NCBI GenBank assembly: GCA_002077065.1
Contig: NAJO01000001.1
Span: forward strand, 310,001 to 374,000
DNA from: Cryoendolithus antarcticus
Taxonomy: Eukaryota > Ascomycota > Dothideomycetes > Cladosporiales > Cladosporiaceae
Length of the DNA stretch: 64,000 nt
Direction of reading: 5' to 3'
The notes below the pieces were generated by a model, which was given only the letters and a program-made list of their open reading frames with translations, had not been told where the DNA came from and did no database searches. This document shows positions 1 through 10,000 of the stretch, piece after piece. How positions within the stretch are numbered: the stretch's first letter is position 1; every line of letters begins with the position of its first letter. The position numbers and the translations under genes are program-made.

Positions 1-1
1 C

Positions 2-1415
2 CACCTGCACACGTCTTTAGACTCGGAGAAGACCTGGAACGAGTTCCTCAACATACGAGCACCGCGTGGCAAAGAGAAGGACCGCTACATTCGTATCAAT
101 CCTGAGATCGACGAGCATCCGCCCAAGCTCGATGACGTTGGTCAGATGAAGAAGCTGCAAGAACGCACGAGATTGCTTGTTGCGGATGATCCACGGATCA
201 AGGCCCTTGCCAAAAGACTTGTGGCTACAAGTTTCTATCTGGACATCGTTGGCGATGTGCGAGAAGACGTAAAGGGAGATTTGTACGAGGTCACAGGTGC
301 GTTCTGGTGCAGACAATATCGCGCTGTCATCTGCTAATATCCCACTTGCAGGCTACGTTCACAATCGCTTCATTGTGGGCCACGAGATCTCTGAATTGGG
401 GAAATTACTAAAGGCATGGGCTACCGCTGGCCACGCCGCTCATCTACTGATCACTGAAGTCGACGACGGTATCCATCTCCCGCAAGAGATGCTGTTTGAC
501 TCGAAGGTTATCAACCGTATGATCCAACACCAAGTCTTCCGGATGGACCCTGTGACTATTCGGCGATCTACCAAGTTTGCGAAGACTGATATCTCGCTGT
601 GCTATACGAAGGGCACATACTACCCCATCAGCGGTTTCCCACGACTTCTTCATGCCGACAAACCGGTCGTTACTGGTTTAGTAGGTCGACATGCGCTGAC
701 GGTGGCGAGCTCAGTTCGGTGGGCTTCACGAAGCAGATCCCAGCAGCAAAGGCGATTCGATTGGACGCCCCCGGACATCCTGCCGCCACTGGGCGTACAA
801 GACATTCTTGCCAGCTACGCCAACCCGATGCATTTGCTTGGAAGTGTGACAGACGAGAATCTACTCATGATGAAGTCCCGCGTTGGAGTTGCCGGCATGA
901 CTGGGCGTGAATCGAACGCCTATCTCTACCAAGCAGATACACACACGACTGCTGGCGCCAGTGCTTACAGCGAGCTGGAAGGCACATCGGCACGTTCGGA
1001 ATTACCTGCATCGCCTGCCGTGCAGCTCCGCGAAGACTTGCCGAAGCTGATCGTCGAGCTACCTGCTACGGAAGCATCAGAGATTCCGAAGTACTGGATG
1101 GCGGATGACGACTGGTCGGAAGCTCGCATGCCTCAGCCACGGGCTGTGGGAAGTATTTATATGAGTCTCTCGTGCGGTGATGTGCTTGAAGTGAGGAAGA
1201 TGCCAGCTGATGGTGAGTGAAATGATTCGATCACTTCCAATGACCTCGTAAACTAACTTCATCAAGGTACATGGCTTGTGTACCGGCCCTCTGACCAGCG
1301 CGAAGGCTGGGTGCCTAGCTCTTGTCTACGGCCGCTGGAGAACCACCGCCCGATCGCAAACCACTCGCCTAGATCGCCATACTCGAATAGTCCCATCGAT
1401 GGGCGGCCATGGTAA
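2..1415 (+). CDS. Patatin-like phospholipase family protein, C-terminal part, with SH3-like tail
   Basis: Partial gene entering from the left edge; the reading frame is open from base 2. Three exons are inferred: 2-296, 352-1212 and 1267-1415, with introns of 55 and 54 nt (donors GTGCGT and GTGAGT), giving 434 visible residues. The segment HTSLDSEKTWNEFLNI, followed by YIRINPE, DDVGQMKKLQ and YPISGFPRLL, matches the region downstream of the patatin catalytic domain in large fungal patatin-like phospholipases. The GxSxG and DGG catalytic motifs would lie upstream, outside the window. The last 70 residues (GDVLEVRK, then GTWLVYRP, then REGWVPSSCL) read as an SH3-like fold completed across the last intron. 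Family placement is from remembered conserved motifs; lipid hydrolase or acyltransferase activity is inferred. Stop TAA at 1413-1415. Confidence 0.72.
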
Positions 1416-1729
1416 TGCGTTGGCTTTGCATGCGTGCTCTAATGCATCTTGTTCATCTTCGCTACACGGTTGGACCGGCGTATACTTACATCATAGCAAG
1501 CACGATCTACACTGAATGCGCTGAGCTTGAGAGTCTGACGACAGACGTGGTCACTCATAGCACAACGGGTGTATAGAAAAGCTCGGCGCAGCGACGAGTC
1601 GATACCCAGATACGTAATCCAATGTCAATGCTGACGACCGCTCTACACAATCTGATCTTCACTCAACTTCCTCACTGTTTCTCCCCTCTCGGCTCATCGC
1701 ACAACCTCTTCAATGTTTCCACCTCTTCT
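1416..1729. other. Convergent intergenic region
   Basis: This 314-base stretch holds the 3' ends of the patatin-like gene and the SIM-containing gene on the opposite strand. I see no further coding or structured feature. Confidence 0.5.
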
Positions 1730-3031
1730 CTAGTCCTCGCGCCTCCGCTTCGTCCCCTTGATGGGCTTCGCACGCCCTCCTATAGGGGCTCCAAGCTCAG
1801 GATTCGGTAGGATCACTGGCTCAGGTCCGACCTCCACACCGCGCTGATTCGCATAAAACCACTCCTGATACGCCACTGCCGAATCCAAATGGGCCTGCAT
1901 CTCGGGTGAAATGTCCTTCGACTTCTTGTTGTTCCGCTTCTTCTCAGTCTTCTGCGATCCCTGCTGCGACGCGTTGACACCGGCCATGACAAGAGCCTCG
2001 ACCGTGCTGATCGCCTCTGTCGCCAGTGGAGTGGCTACTGCTCCTTCCTCGGGTTCTTCGAAGGCGGCTTGCATCTCGGCAACGAGGTCAGGGTCGAGGT
2101 CGAGGTCCGAGAGCTCTTCTTCGGCCGATGGATTGGCTACTGGTAAGGGTGCTGGAGTCGGTGCTGCAGCGGGCGCTGGAGCGGCTTTGACGCCCATCTG
2201 TAGGTCGAGTTGAGTGAGAGCGCCCATCCAGGATTTCTTGAGGCGGGGAGTAGGTGTCTTCTTGGGTCGAGGTGCTGGAGTTTCGTGTGTCGTCGATATC
2301 TGAGGGGCCGGCAGGTTGAGCGGGGGAATTTCTGATGGGAGCTTAGGGTAAGCGAACTTCGGGGTGACGCTGTAGAGGTCTTCGTCTTCGTCACTGAGAT
2401 CGGCTGGCTCTGATCCGCTCGCTGGGATAGCGTTGTCGGCTGGCTCGTCAGTAGTCAGGTCGATGACCTCGCGCTCCATCAGTGCAATGAAGTCGTCGAG
2501 CTTCTCTTTATTAGTCCGTTCGACCTCCTTCGGGTCCTCAGTCGAACCCTCGATGCGCACCCTCTTCGATCCGAGGGCAGACCATCCCCTTCCCTCCTCC
2601 TCACTCCCGTCAGTCTCTGTCAAATCAATCACCTCGCTCGCTTTCCTCTTCAACGCTTGCTCCGCAACAGCGACTGCTGAATCTCTGCGCGCATTAGTCG
2701 ATCTCGCCTCAGGTCCCTTCGTCATCACTCCAGCGAACATCCTTAGCGTCTCCTCCCTGTCATAGGGCCTCAGAGGCCTGTACTTCTCACCCCGACGGAA
2801 CATCATATCAGCTTCCATTGTCCCCTGCCTAGTGATTCCGGGCATCGGCAGAGCAGGCATCTTGGCTGTGTGACGAAGGTACTCTTCGAAGCCCTCATCT
2901 GTGTCTTGCTCCTTGAGGTCGGCCATCATCTCCGCGATGGTGCGGATGCGGATGGCGTCGGAAGGGTGAGCCGGGTACGAATGAAGGGCCATGTTGAGAG
3001 CCGCGTTCGGGTGAGCAGGGTAGAAAGCCAT
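1730..3031 (-). CDS. Hypothetical acidic/Pro-rich protein with two SUMO-interacting motifs
   Basis: Single-exon frame of 433 residues counted from the ATG at 3029-3031 (start MAFYPAHPNAAL). The frame stays open upstream, but that part is Ser/His/Arg-rich and looks like leader. I do not recognise the family. Two copies of VIDLT occur at about residues 134-138 and 189-193, each followed by acidic residues (TDGSEEE; TDEPAD), which is the classical SUMO-interacting motif plus acidic flank. The middle is rich in Pro/Ala (PKKTPTPRLKK, AAPAPAAAPTPAPL), with acidic clusters such as SDEDEDL. The C-terminus GTKRRRED is a likely nuclear signal. No RING or other catalytic domain is visible, so a SUMO-dependent nuclear adaptor is inference only. 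Confidence 0.6.
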   Translation of the reverse strand: MAFYPAHPNAALNMALHSYPAHPSDAIRIRTIAEMMADLKEQDTDEGFEEYLRHTAKMPALPMPGITRQGTMEADMMFRRGEKYRPLRPYDREETLRMFAGVMTKGPEARSTNARRDSAVAVAEQALKRKASEVIDLTETDGSEEEGRGWSALGSKRVRIEGSTEDPKEVERTNKEKLDDFIALMEREVIDLTTDEPADNAIPASGSEPADLSDEDEDLYSVTPKFAYPKLPSEIPPLNLPAPQISTTHETPAPRPKKTPTPRLKKSWMGALTQLDLQMGVKAAPAPAAAPTPAPLPVANPSAEEELSDLDLDPDLVAEMQAAFEEPEEGAVATPLATEAISTVEALVMAGVNASQQGSQKTEKKRNNKKSKDISPEMQAHLDSAVAYQEWFYANQRGVEVGPEPVILPNPELGAPIGGRAKPIKGTKRRRED

Positions 3032-3842
3032 GTTTATTCTTGTGGTGTGAAGTGGTTGATGGCGGTGAGGTGAGGAGGCTCTGGTCTCGAGGTGCTCGAG
3101 AGATCGCCTATGTGAGTGTGTTTGTGTTAGTGGGTCAATGTGGTGTAGCTGAAGGTGTTGGTATCTGATAGTGGTTGATCTGATGTAGTAGCAGTAGCAG
3201 AGAGATGCAAGAGGAAGACTTCGAAAGGAGGAAACCCAACGAGTACTCAAGACATGGGACCGTCAAGAGATTGATCTTACACAATGAGGATATTTGGTAT
3301 CGACCACTGCTATTGTGCGCAATTCGACCATACGCCTCTCGTAGAAGCGGTACGTTGCTAGGTGGCGCATCAAGCTTTTCGCAGCTTCAGTTGAGGACGC
3401 TGCGAGAATTTGTTATGGGACTTCGGAAATCTGCGCAGACCTCAGGGATTGCGTATCGCATAGCGATGAGTCTTTCTCATCGAATGACGTCACCAAATGA
3501 TTGCGTTGTGCGTCTCCTTGCTCAATATTCCGAGTATGCGATTGTTCTGGAGGGATCGAATTGCGCCAAGTCTTCACGTGACCTGACCAATTAGAATTGA
3601 CTTTTCCCATACAGTGGTACCGAGCCACAACAGGAAGCGAAGAGTCACCTCGCATAGCGAGTGTCAACAGTAGCATATCCATCTGCACTGTGCAATGCGG
3701 AAATGCTGGTCTTCGCGTCACTCGCAGGGTATATCCGCAGAACGCCATACCAGTCCACCTCCCCAGAGTCCGATCTTGTTCGTAACACCGTGCTGCTCTC
3801 CCACGCATCTCGATTCTTGGTCGCATTATGCAGCACCTACTG
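3032..3842. other. Intergenic region upstream of the SIM protein
   Basis: About 810 bases between the start of the SIM protein and the stop of the EF-hand gene, both on the minus strand. It should contain the promoter of the former and the 3' end of the latter. Short open frames here have no conserved character. No repeat or RNA gene is seen. Confidence 0.4.
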
Positions 3843-4466
3843 TCACCCAAACACACCTGCCCTTCTCATGACACCCTCGAAGTCTTCCATATTCACTCCG
3901 CCCAGCCCACCTCTAGTAGCCTCTCTGATCATGTCTTTTAACACATTCTCCGGCACATCCTCCCTCAGCTCCTTTGCCACTCGTCGCAAGTCTCCAATCG
4001 TGACCTCCCTTGCCTGCCCTCTTGTGAAGAGCATGTAAGCCTTCTCGACCTCCTCCCTCTGCGCCTCCGGATCATCATGCTTGGCATGCAGCTTGAGCGC
4101 CGCAATAGCAACGAACGATTCATAGCTCACCCAGCCTTCATCGTCCGGATCCACAGTTTCGACCAACTCCGCGAGCTCGGTGTTGTCCTTCGGAGGCGCG
4201 TTCAGGGCGATCAAGCAGCGGTGCACTTCGCCCGTGGGGATCATGCCTTCCTTAGCATCGTAGTCCGAGGGATGTTGGGCGAAGATGTTGAAAGCCTCCT
4301 GGATCTCGGCTTCTTCGTCCGGTGTTATGTCGTGCTCTTTCGCGAGCTTCGTGCGCCGCTTCGCAGCAGGCTTCGATGGTCCGGCGGCAAGTTGCTTGCG
4401 CTTGGGAGCCTATGCAACGTGTCAGACGTCGTCACGGGCTGCAGAGAGGGCGACAAAGCCTACCAT
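3843..4466 (-). CDS. EF-hand (centrin/calmodulin-like) protein with ATG-only first coding exon
   Basis: Predicted 189 residues. Exon 2 (3843-4409) reads from APKRKQL. Upstream a clean intron (4410-4463, donor GTAGGC, acceptor GCATAG) leaves an exon consisting of the ATG at 4464-4466, giving MAPKRKQL. A basic N-terminus (PKRKQ, AAKRRTK) precedes four EF-hand-like units: EAFNIF..., DPDDEGWVSYES, AYMLFTRGQ... and MIREATRGGLGG.... The loops are degenerate: the second has Ser instead of Glu at position 12, and the others lack the DxDxDG pattern. Calcium binding is therefore doubtful. The arrangement resembles centrin/Cdc31 or Rad33-type EF-hand proteins; which one cannot be decided here. It is divergently arranged with MFAP1. 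Confidence 0.7.
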
Positions 4467-5484
4467 GACCGTCAGCGGCGCGGCTATGGCGCGCTGGACC
4501 GAGTAAAGCAATCAACACTCTCTGCTGAGGTCAAGTCATCGGCGCCCAGAGATCTAATCTGATTGATAACCACAAAGCTAGAGAATGCGTTTCTTTCATT
4601 CCACTCGATTCGCCTCTACAACAATAGCGCTCGCGAGATTCACTAAAGGGCACGACAAGTGCCGTACTCCTCACGACAGGATCACTAGACCCAGTGCAGG
4701 CTCTCAGAATGGGCAGAACGTGCACGACAAACTAGTCAGGTCCTTCCCGTCTCCCCTGCATATTCCCTTATTCCCCATCCTACACATTCACATCGCCAGC
4801 AACCAATATAGCTAGAGCCCGTCATCGTCGTACCCCAGGATAGACGAGTGTGGACAGAGTTGCAAGATCGAAACACCCCAGGCAAACACTTCATTGTGCA
4901 GTCTGGATCTCCGCCATCAGGCTGCCCTGGCTTATTTCGCTGGACGCAGGTGCGGATGGAGAAGACAATTCTCACCAGCGTACCCAGTGTCATGATCCAC
5001 TCACGGTGCGATTATCGCTGATGGGGGCGGGATGCGGTATGATGGCTTTGGGGTTCACGACTACCTAAAATGTCGCTTTGATAAACGGGAAGTTAAGACG
5101 AATGGGAGAGGATGGAGGAACGCAATGGCGGTAGCTACAGGGTGCGACAATTTGCAGTAGCGGAGTCTATAAAGATTGAATCAGCAAGTGCCTCATTTGA
5201 TCCCTTCCACGCCGCTGTCTCCTTCACGCCTGCCATCAAAGCTTGTATGACATGCCCAATTCTGCCGTGTGAGAGACACACGCCGGGGAATCGTTCCGCC
5301 CTGCCGACAGCTACATAGTATGCGCTCGCGATTGACCTCGTCTCGTATATGCGATTGCAAAGTCACCATCCTTAGCTCACGCGCAGCACATCCCAAGGCG
5401 CGGGGACAGGGACGCTCACGGTGTACTCTGCAATAACAGATCTCACTGTCAATGCGTACACCAGGCTAAGTGCATTTCACAATC
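4467..5484. other. Divergent promoter region, EF-hand gene / MFAP1
   Basis: About 1 kb separating two genes that point away from each other. No conserved open frame is visible; it is presumed to carry both promoters and 5' leaders. Confidence 0.4.
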
Positions 5485-6672
5485 ATGCCTCCTCCGTCTA
5501 GTCGCATGACAAAGAATCGTGTGAAGGACTTCCGCTACCGACCAGGCAAAGCAGAGGTAGAAGATGAGGAATCCGAGTACGAATCTGAGGAGGATGCGGA
5601 GCAGAAGGAGGAGGCCAATGCCGCACCATCACCCAAAGCGTCCACATTTCCGTCACAGAAGAAGCTTGCGATCGACTTGAGCAAGGCAGATCAGCAGAGA
5701 ACAGTAACACTTCCGACGCCAGGCCAGGGAGATGTAGAAGATCTGGAAGGCTTTGTGACAGCATCAGAGTCAGAGTCAGAGGGTGAAGCAGGTTCAGGAA
5801 GTAGTGAGGGCGAAGATGAGAGCTCCGAAGAGGAGGACAGCAGCTCAGACGGCGAGCCGAAAAGACCTATGCTAGCGCCCAAGTTCCTTTCCAAAGCCCA
5901 ACGAGCGCGACAAGAGACCGCACAATTAAAGACAGCCGAGCAAATCGCCGCAGAAGACGAAGACCGTCGACTCGAGAAAGCCAATGAAGCGCTTCGCATC
6001 CAACTAGCCCTCGACGCCACAGCCCGCGCCGCCGGCAAGAAAGCCTGGGATGACGACGATAACATCGAGGACGAAGTAGACGACACCGACGACCTCGATC
6101 CTGAAGCCGAGCGCGCAGCCTGGAAACTCCGCGAACTCACGCGCGTGCGCCGAGACCGTCTTGCGATCGAGGAGAAGGAGAAGGAGCGCGAGGAGACCGA
6201 GCGCCGTCGGAACCTCAGTCTCGAAGATCGCGAAGCAGAAGACAAGGTTTACATTGCCGCACAACAAGAGGAACGCGAGGGCAAGGGTCAGATGGCGTAC
6301 ATGCAGAAGTACCACCATAAGGGTGCGTTCTTCAAGGGCGAGGGCGAGGAGGACGAGGAGATCAGGGAGGTCATGAATCGCGATTTAGCTGGCGCGAGGT
6401 ATGCGGACGAGACGAGCAGTAAGGATGTATTGCCGGAGTATATGAGGATTCGGGACATGAGTAAGTTGGGCAAGAAGGGGAGAACGAAGTACAAGGATTT
6501 GAAGAGTGAGGATACGGGGCGGTGGGGTGATGAGGGAAGGAAGAGGGGGTTTGCAGGGGATGCGAGGTTCCAGCCAGATGGTGGGGAGGAGAGAAGTGGT
6601 GCTAATGATGTGCCTGTTGGGGAGAGGCGGCGGAAAGACGAGCCTGATGTGAAGAGGGCGAGGTATGCTTGA
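5485..6672 (+). CDS. MFAP1: MFAP1 family spliceosome protein
   Basis: Single exon, 395 residues from the ATG at 5485 (MPPPSSRMTKNRVKDFRYRPGKA); an in-frame ATG five codons upstream is less likely because family members begin MPPP with the RYRPGK block close by. The N-terminal half is acidic and Ser/Glu-rich (EESEYESEEDAEQ; EGEDESSEEEDSSSDGE). The C-terminal half carries the MFAP1 signature: a charged helix (RRNLSLEDREAEDKVY), then MAYMQKYHHKGAFF, DLAGARYADET and SKLGKKGRTKYKDL. MFAP1 proteins are components of the pre-catalytic spliceosome and bind PRP38; action in the nucleus follows from the family. No introns are needed. Confidence 0.9.
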   Translation: MPPPSSRMTKNRVKDFRYRPGKAEVEDEESEYESEEDAEQKEEANAAPSPKASTFPSQKKLAIDLSKADQQRTVTLPTPGQGDVEDLEGFVTASESESEGEAGSGSSEGEDESSEEEDSSSDGEPKRPMLAPKFLSKAQRARQETAQLKTAEQIAAEDEDRRLEKANEALRIQLALDATARAAGKKAWDDDDNIEDEVDDTDDLDPEAERAAWKLRELTRVRRDRLAIEEKEKEREETERRRNLSLEDREAEDKVYIAAQQEEREGKGQMAYMQKYHHKGAFFKGEGEEDEEIREVMNRDLAGARYADETSSKDVLPEYMRIRDMSKLGKKGRTKYKDLKSEDTGRWGDEGRKRGFAGDARFQPDGGEERSGANDVPVGERRRKDEPDVKRARYA

Positions 6673-6934
6673 TGGGCAAGTGAGTTTCTTGAATTAGCGT
6701 GGCGTTGCGGTGGGTCAGTCGTATTGAAGGTCGCTTCTAATCACCCACACGGGCGGCCACCTGTCGAGACTGATGATCAGGGACTCAATCGAGCTCTATA
6801 CTAAGACACGCGCATTGCTATCGTCTCTATCCGCTACTGCATAAGAGACGTCAGGCCTGAGGCATCAACTCCGGGCAACTGGGCACTAACTGCCCGCGCC
6901 CCCACCTTTCTGCGTCGCACCTTCCACGGTCCTT

Positions 6935-6946
6935 TAGCTGAGTTGG
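6935..6946 (+). promoter_or_regulatory. A-box-like element (RNA polymerase III type)
   Basis: TAGCTGAGTTGG fits the A-box consensus TRGCNNAGYNGG at every position. It lies 41 bases before a B-box-like element, the spacing of a short tRNA gene. The flanking bases do not fold into a good tRNA. Confidence 0.55.
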
Positions 6947-6987
6947 TAACGCGACACTTCGACTCATCCACACTTCATCACAGCGCA

Positions 6988-6997
6988 GGTTCGACTC
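6988..6997 (+). promoter_or_regulatory. B-box-like element (TFIIIC binding type)
   Basis: GGTTCGACTC matches the B-box consensus GGTTCGANTC, with T instead of C at the following base. It ends 46 bases before the ATG of the gene for the B-box-binding TFIIIC subunit. No run of four or more T follows it, so a Pol III transcription unit is not evident; an extra-TFIIIC (ETC-like) site or a tRNA relic is more likely. Confidence 0.55.
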
Positions 6998-7036
6998 TCG
7001 CGCTTACCACTCGCTAGGCTGACTTCCGAAGCAGTT

Positions 7037-7087
7037 ATGCACGATGGCATTGGACTTCGAGGCGCTGGTGCAGCAATTGTTGTATGA
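7037..7087 (+). promoter_or_regulatory. Short upstream ORF overlapping the TFC3 start
   Basis: An ATG at 7037 in weak context (GTTATGC) opens a 16-codon frame ending with TGA at 7085-7087. It overlaps the main ATG at 7044 (ACGATGG) out of frame. If the transcript includes it, it would lower TFC3 translation or require leaky scanning. The transcript start is unknown. Confidence 0.3.
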
Positions 7088-10000
7088 TGTCGCTCTCGCA
7101 GGCAAAATTGGTGAGACTACTTACTCCTTCATAATCTCGTTCACTTCGATGGACTGACGGGTGTTGCAGGTCTTGGAATCGCAGAACTCGGATCTGCAGT
7201 GAAGGCACAATATGATGCACATCTCATCACATCTGGAGAGTCCGTCGTCGATGTCGAAGAGGATATCTTATTTTCGTCCGCACCACCGCAGACTGGAATC
7301 CAGAAACTCGACGATGATCTTGTTGAACTGACCTGGCAATGGCTGAGCACTCACAAGGAGGTCAAGATCCGGTCTGTGTTGATCGATCAGCCGGGCGAGT
7401 CGAGCTCCGTCGATCCCGGGAATGACACCACCTCGCCATCGACGAACGCAGGCGCCTGGTCGGTGTCTCCGACACTGCGACATAAGCATGAGGATCTACG
7501 GCTGACAACAGGCGAGACACGGATTTGGCAGGCTATCGCTGGCCATGGTCCGGACTATAAGCGATTGCCCTTGATGGAGTTCGAATTGCTCAGCATCATC
7601 GCCGCCTATGGAGCAAAGGGCATCTTCCAGCCACAGCTCGTCCGCCTCAGCGGTCAAGACAAGCGCTCTGTGCCTATGCGGACCGATCGACTGACCAAGA
7701 AGGGCTACATCACCAAGGAGTCTGTCATCGCACTGAAGGTCAAGACCAGCCTGCTGAAGTTGACACGCTTCACTGTGGACGCCAGTGCACTCGCAGAAGT
7801 GGACAAGGCACATAAGACCATCATCATCCGGTACGACGCCTGGTTCTCTGAGTTCGTGCGCTTGATGAAAGAGAACAATAACATTATGGCGTTTGAAGAT
7901 ATGCGCATCGGCCTTGGCATCAATGGGAAGAAGTACGAAACCAAAACACTGCATCGATGCATTCGTCGCCTAGCACAGGTCGGCTGCTTGCGTAAGGTCA
8001 CGGCTCGCGAAGCTGGCAACGAGTACGATCCTCATGCCAAGGTGCGGCACACTCGGGCTCTGCAGCTACTACGAGAGCCGAACGATCTGGACCGACAGGC
8101 TTTCACGAAGAGTGTCAGAGGGCAGGGTAGCCGACTCACCACTGGTGCTATTGCTCCGCTTGGCGAAGAAGATGATGGCAGAGATGACGCAGACAGTGAA
8201 TTTGATGCCGAAGACTTAGAAGACGGCGGTACTGTGGAGGAAGCAGAAGATGTAGCGGTCCAGCTTTACGACACGAAGCCAATATGGACCCCGGATTTGC
8301 ACCTCGCGAACTTGTTGTACCGTTGTATCCAGGAAGCCGGCATGGCTGGGATTGGATCCACTGATCTGTATAGATTGTCCGTTGGGCCTCTGTGGAAGCG
8401 TGCAGTGGACGATACCCTTATCAGACTTACGGCGGCATGGCATCTCTCACAGCCGTCACATCTGCGCCATCTGGCTATAGTGAGGGACAGCAGTCAATCC
8501 TCGGGCGCGCCTACGTACCATTACCGCACGTACGATAATTTTCAGAAAGCCGTGGATGCCGGCCACGTAGCCTGGGACTACAGCGGAGCCCGAGCGAGAG
8601 CCGGACCTATGGAAGGCCACGTAGTTGGCCCTACCGGTGACTCCGTCATCGATGCTTGGGGTTTCTCAGTCGTGCCATCGAAGCTACTTGTTCATGGGAC
8701 TGGAGATGCTACGCTCGCAGAGTGTGCAACGGCAGTACATCTCTCGGAAGTCAACCCAACCGTGTCCAAATCCGAAAGACACACTAGTGATACTCCAGAG
8801 CGGCAGAAGAGGAAATACACCAAGCGACCAACGAGCTTCGAAGTGCCCCAAGTCTTCTACACAGCTTCAGCAGCCGCCGCTATTGATCAGAGCATGGCTC
8901 CGCCAGCCAAAGTCACGCCCGCCAAGCGCAAACGCGTAATGAGTGATGTTGCGATGGCGAAACGACTGCGTAAGAACGACGATGCGACGCAGATTGAGTT
9001 CGCGCGTTGGGCACATTCGACCGCATTGCACCTTGCCCAGGCTGAAGTGGCGATTGGGCCGTCATCGAGTCTTGCGAAGCCAGGAAATACACAAGATATT
9101 TCACTACAGGCTGATGTTGTCGATCTAGCAAGCGAGCCACCCAACATACTATCACCTGAAGGACTCGTTCAAGCAGCTAAGCGCCAACGGGATCTCACAG
9201 CACAAGCTCTCCGGGACTTTGATGCTACGGCACCCCCGCGCAAGCGAGGAGCTCCATCGAAGGCTGCAAAGGCGGAGATGGAGCGGCGGGTGATCACTCG
9301 GAAGACGCTAACGGCGAACGCAAGTGCTGCTATTGCCACTTTGGCCGCGTTGACCGACGCCATCAATGTCGGTGAGCTTCCACTACCCGATGTGGCTGGT
9401 TCTACCAAGCAGGCAGTTCCTTCGGTCACAGCACACTCCGTCGCCGCCATCGCCGATCTTCTACCGACAATCTCGGCGTCTGTCGGTACACAGAGCACGA
9501 CCGCACCGGTAGCGGAAGAGGGTGATAATCTTCATAGCACCCCAGTTGGGAGCGATGCATCCTTCGAGGAGCGAGTGGCTGTCCTCGAGGCTGAGCTGCT
9601 TGCTCGGGCCAAGCCTGGTGTTTACATAAACCCACCTGCTGCCGGCGCCCTCAAGGCTGATACGATGAGAATGGAAGGACGCTGGCCGAAAGGAAAGATC
9701 GTAGTGATTAGGAGCGAGCGGTTGCGAAATTTGCCCTGGTTTGATGACGACGAGGTGGCGGCGGCGCCTTCGGAAGCGACAGTCAACAAGCCGCCAAAGC
9801 GCAAAGTTCCTGCTGAACATGCAGCTGACGGCGCTGGATTCGACGTGGAGATGCAGGAGCTTGAGGCACTATCGTCGACTGCGGCGCGAAAGATCTCGCG
9901 TAAAGTGGAGATGGCCGGTCGGATAGACGGTTTAGGCCAAGTCGAGCTTCATGCACCTCGAACTCCAGCACGGTCCAGTATCCAAGAGCTGGACGCTGGC

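Larger units (their letters stand above)
6673..7043. other. Intergenic region with tRNA-like internal promoter boxes upstream of TFC3
   Basis: These 371 bases separate MFAP1 from the TFIIIC subunit gene. They contain an A-box-like and a B-box-like element (see separate entries) and an upstream ATG at 7037. No protein gene is seen. Confidence 0.5.

Noticed and set aside
5691..6245. Minus-strand Ser/Arg-rich frame of 184 codons
   Set aside because: It is the antisense of the acidic, Glu/Arg-rich MFAP1 gene, whose family match is clear.
6929..7015. Functional tRNA gene
   Set aside because: A and B boxes fit well, but acceptor and D stems pair poorly, the T stem has a mismatch and there is no T-run after it. 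Kept only as regulatory boxes or a relic.
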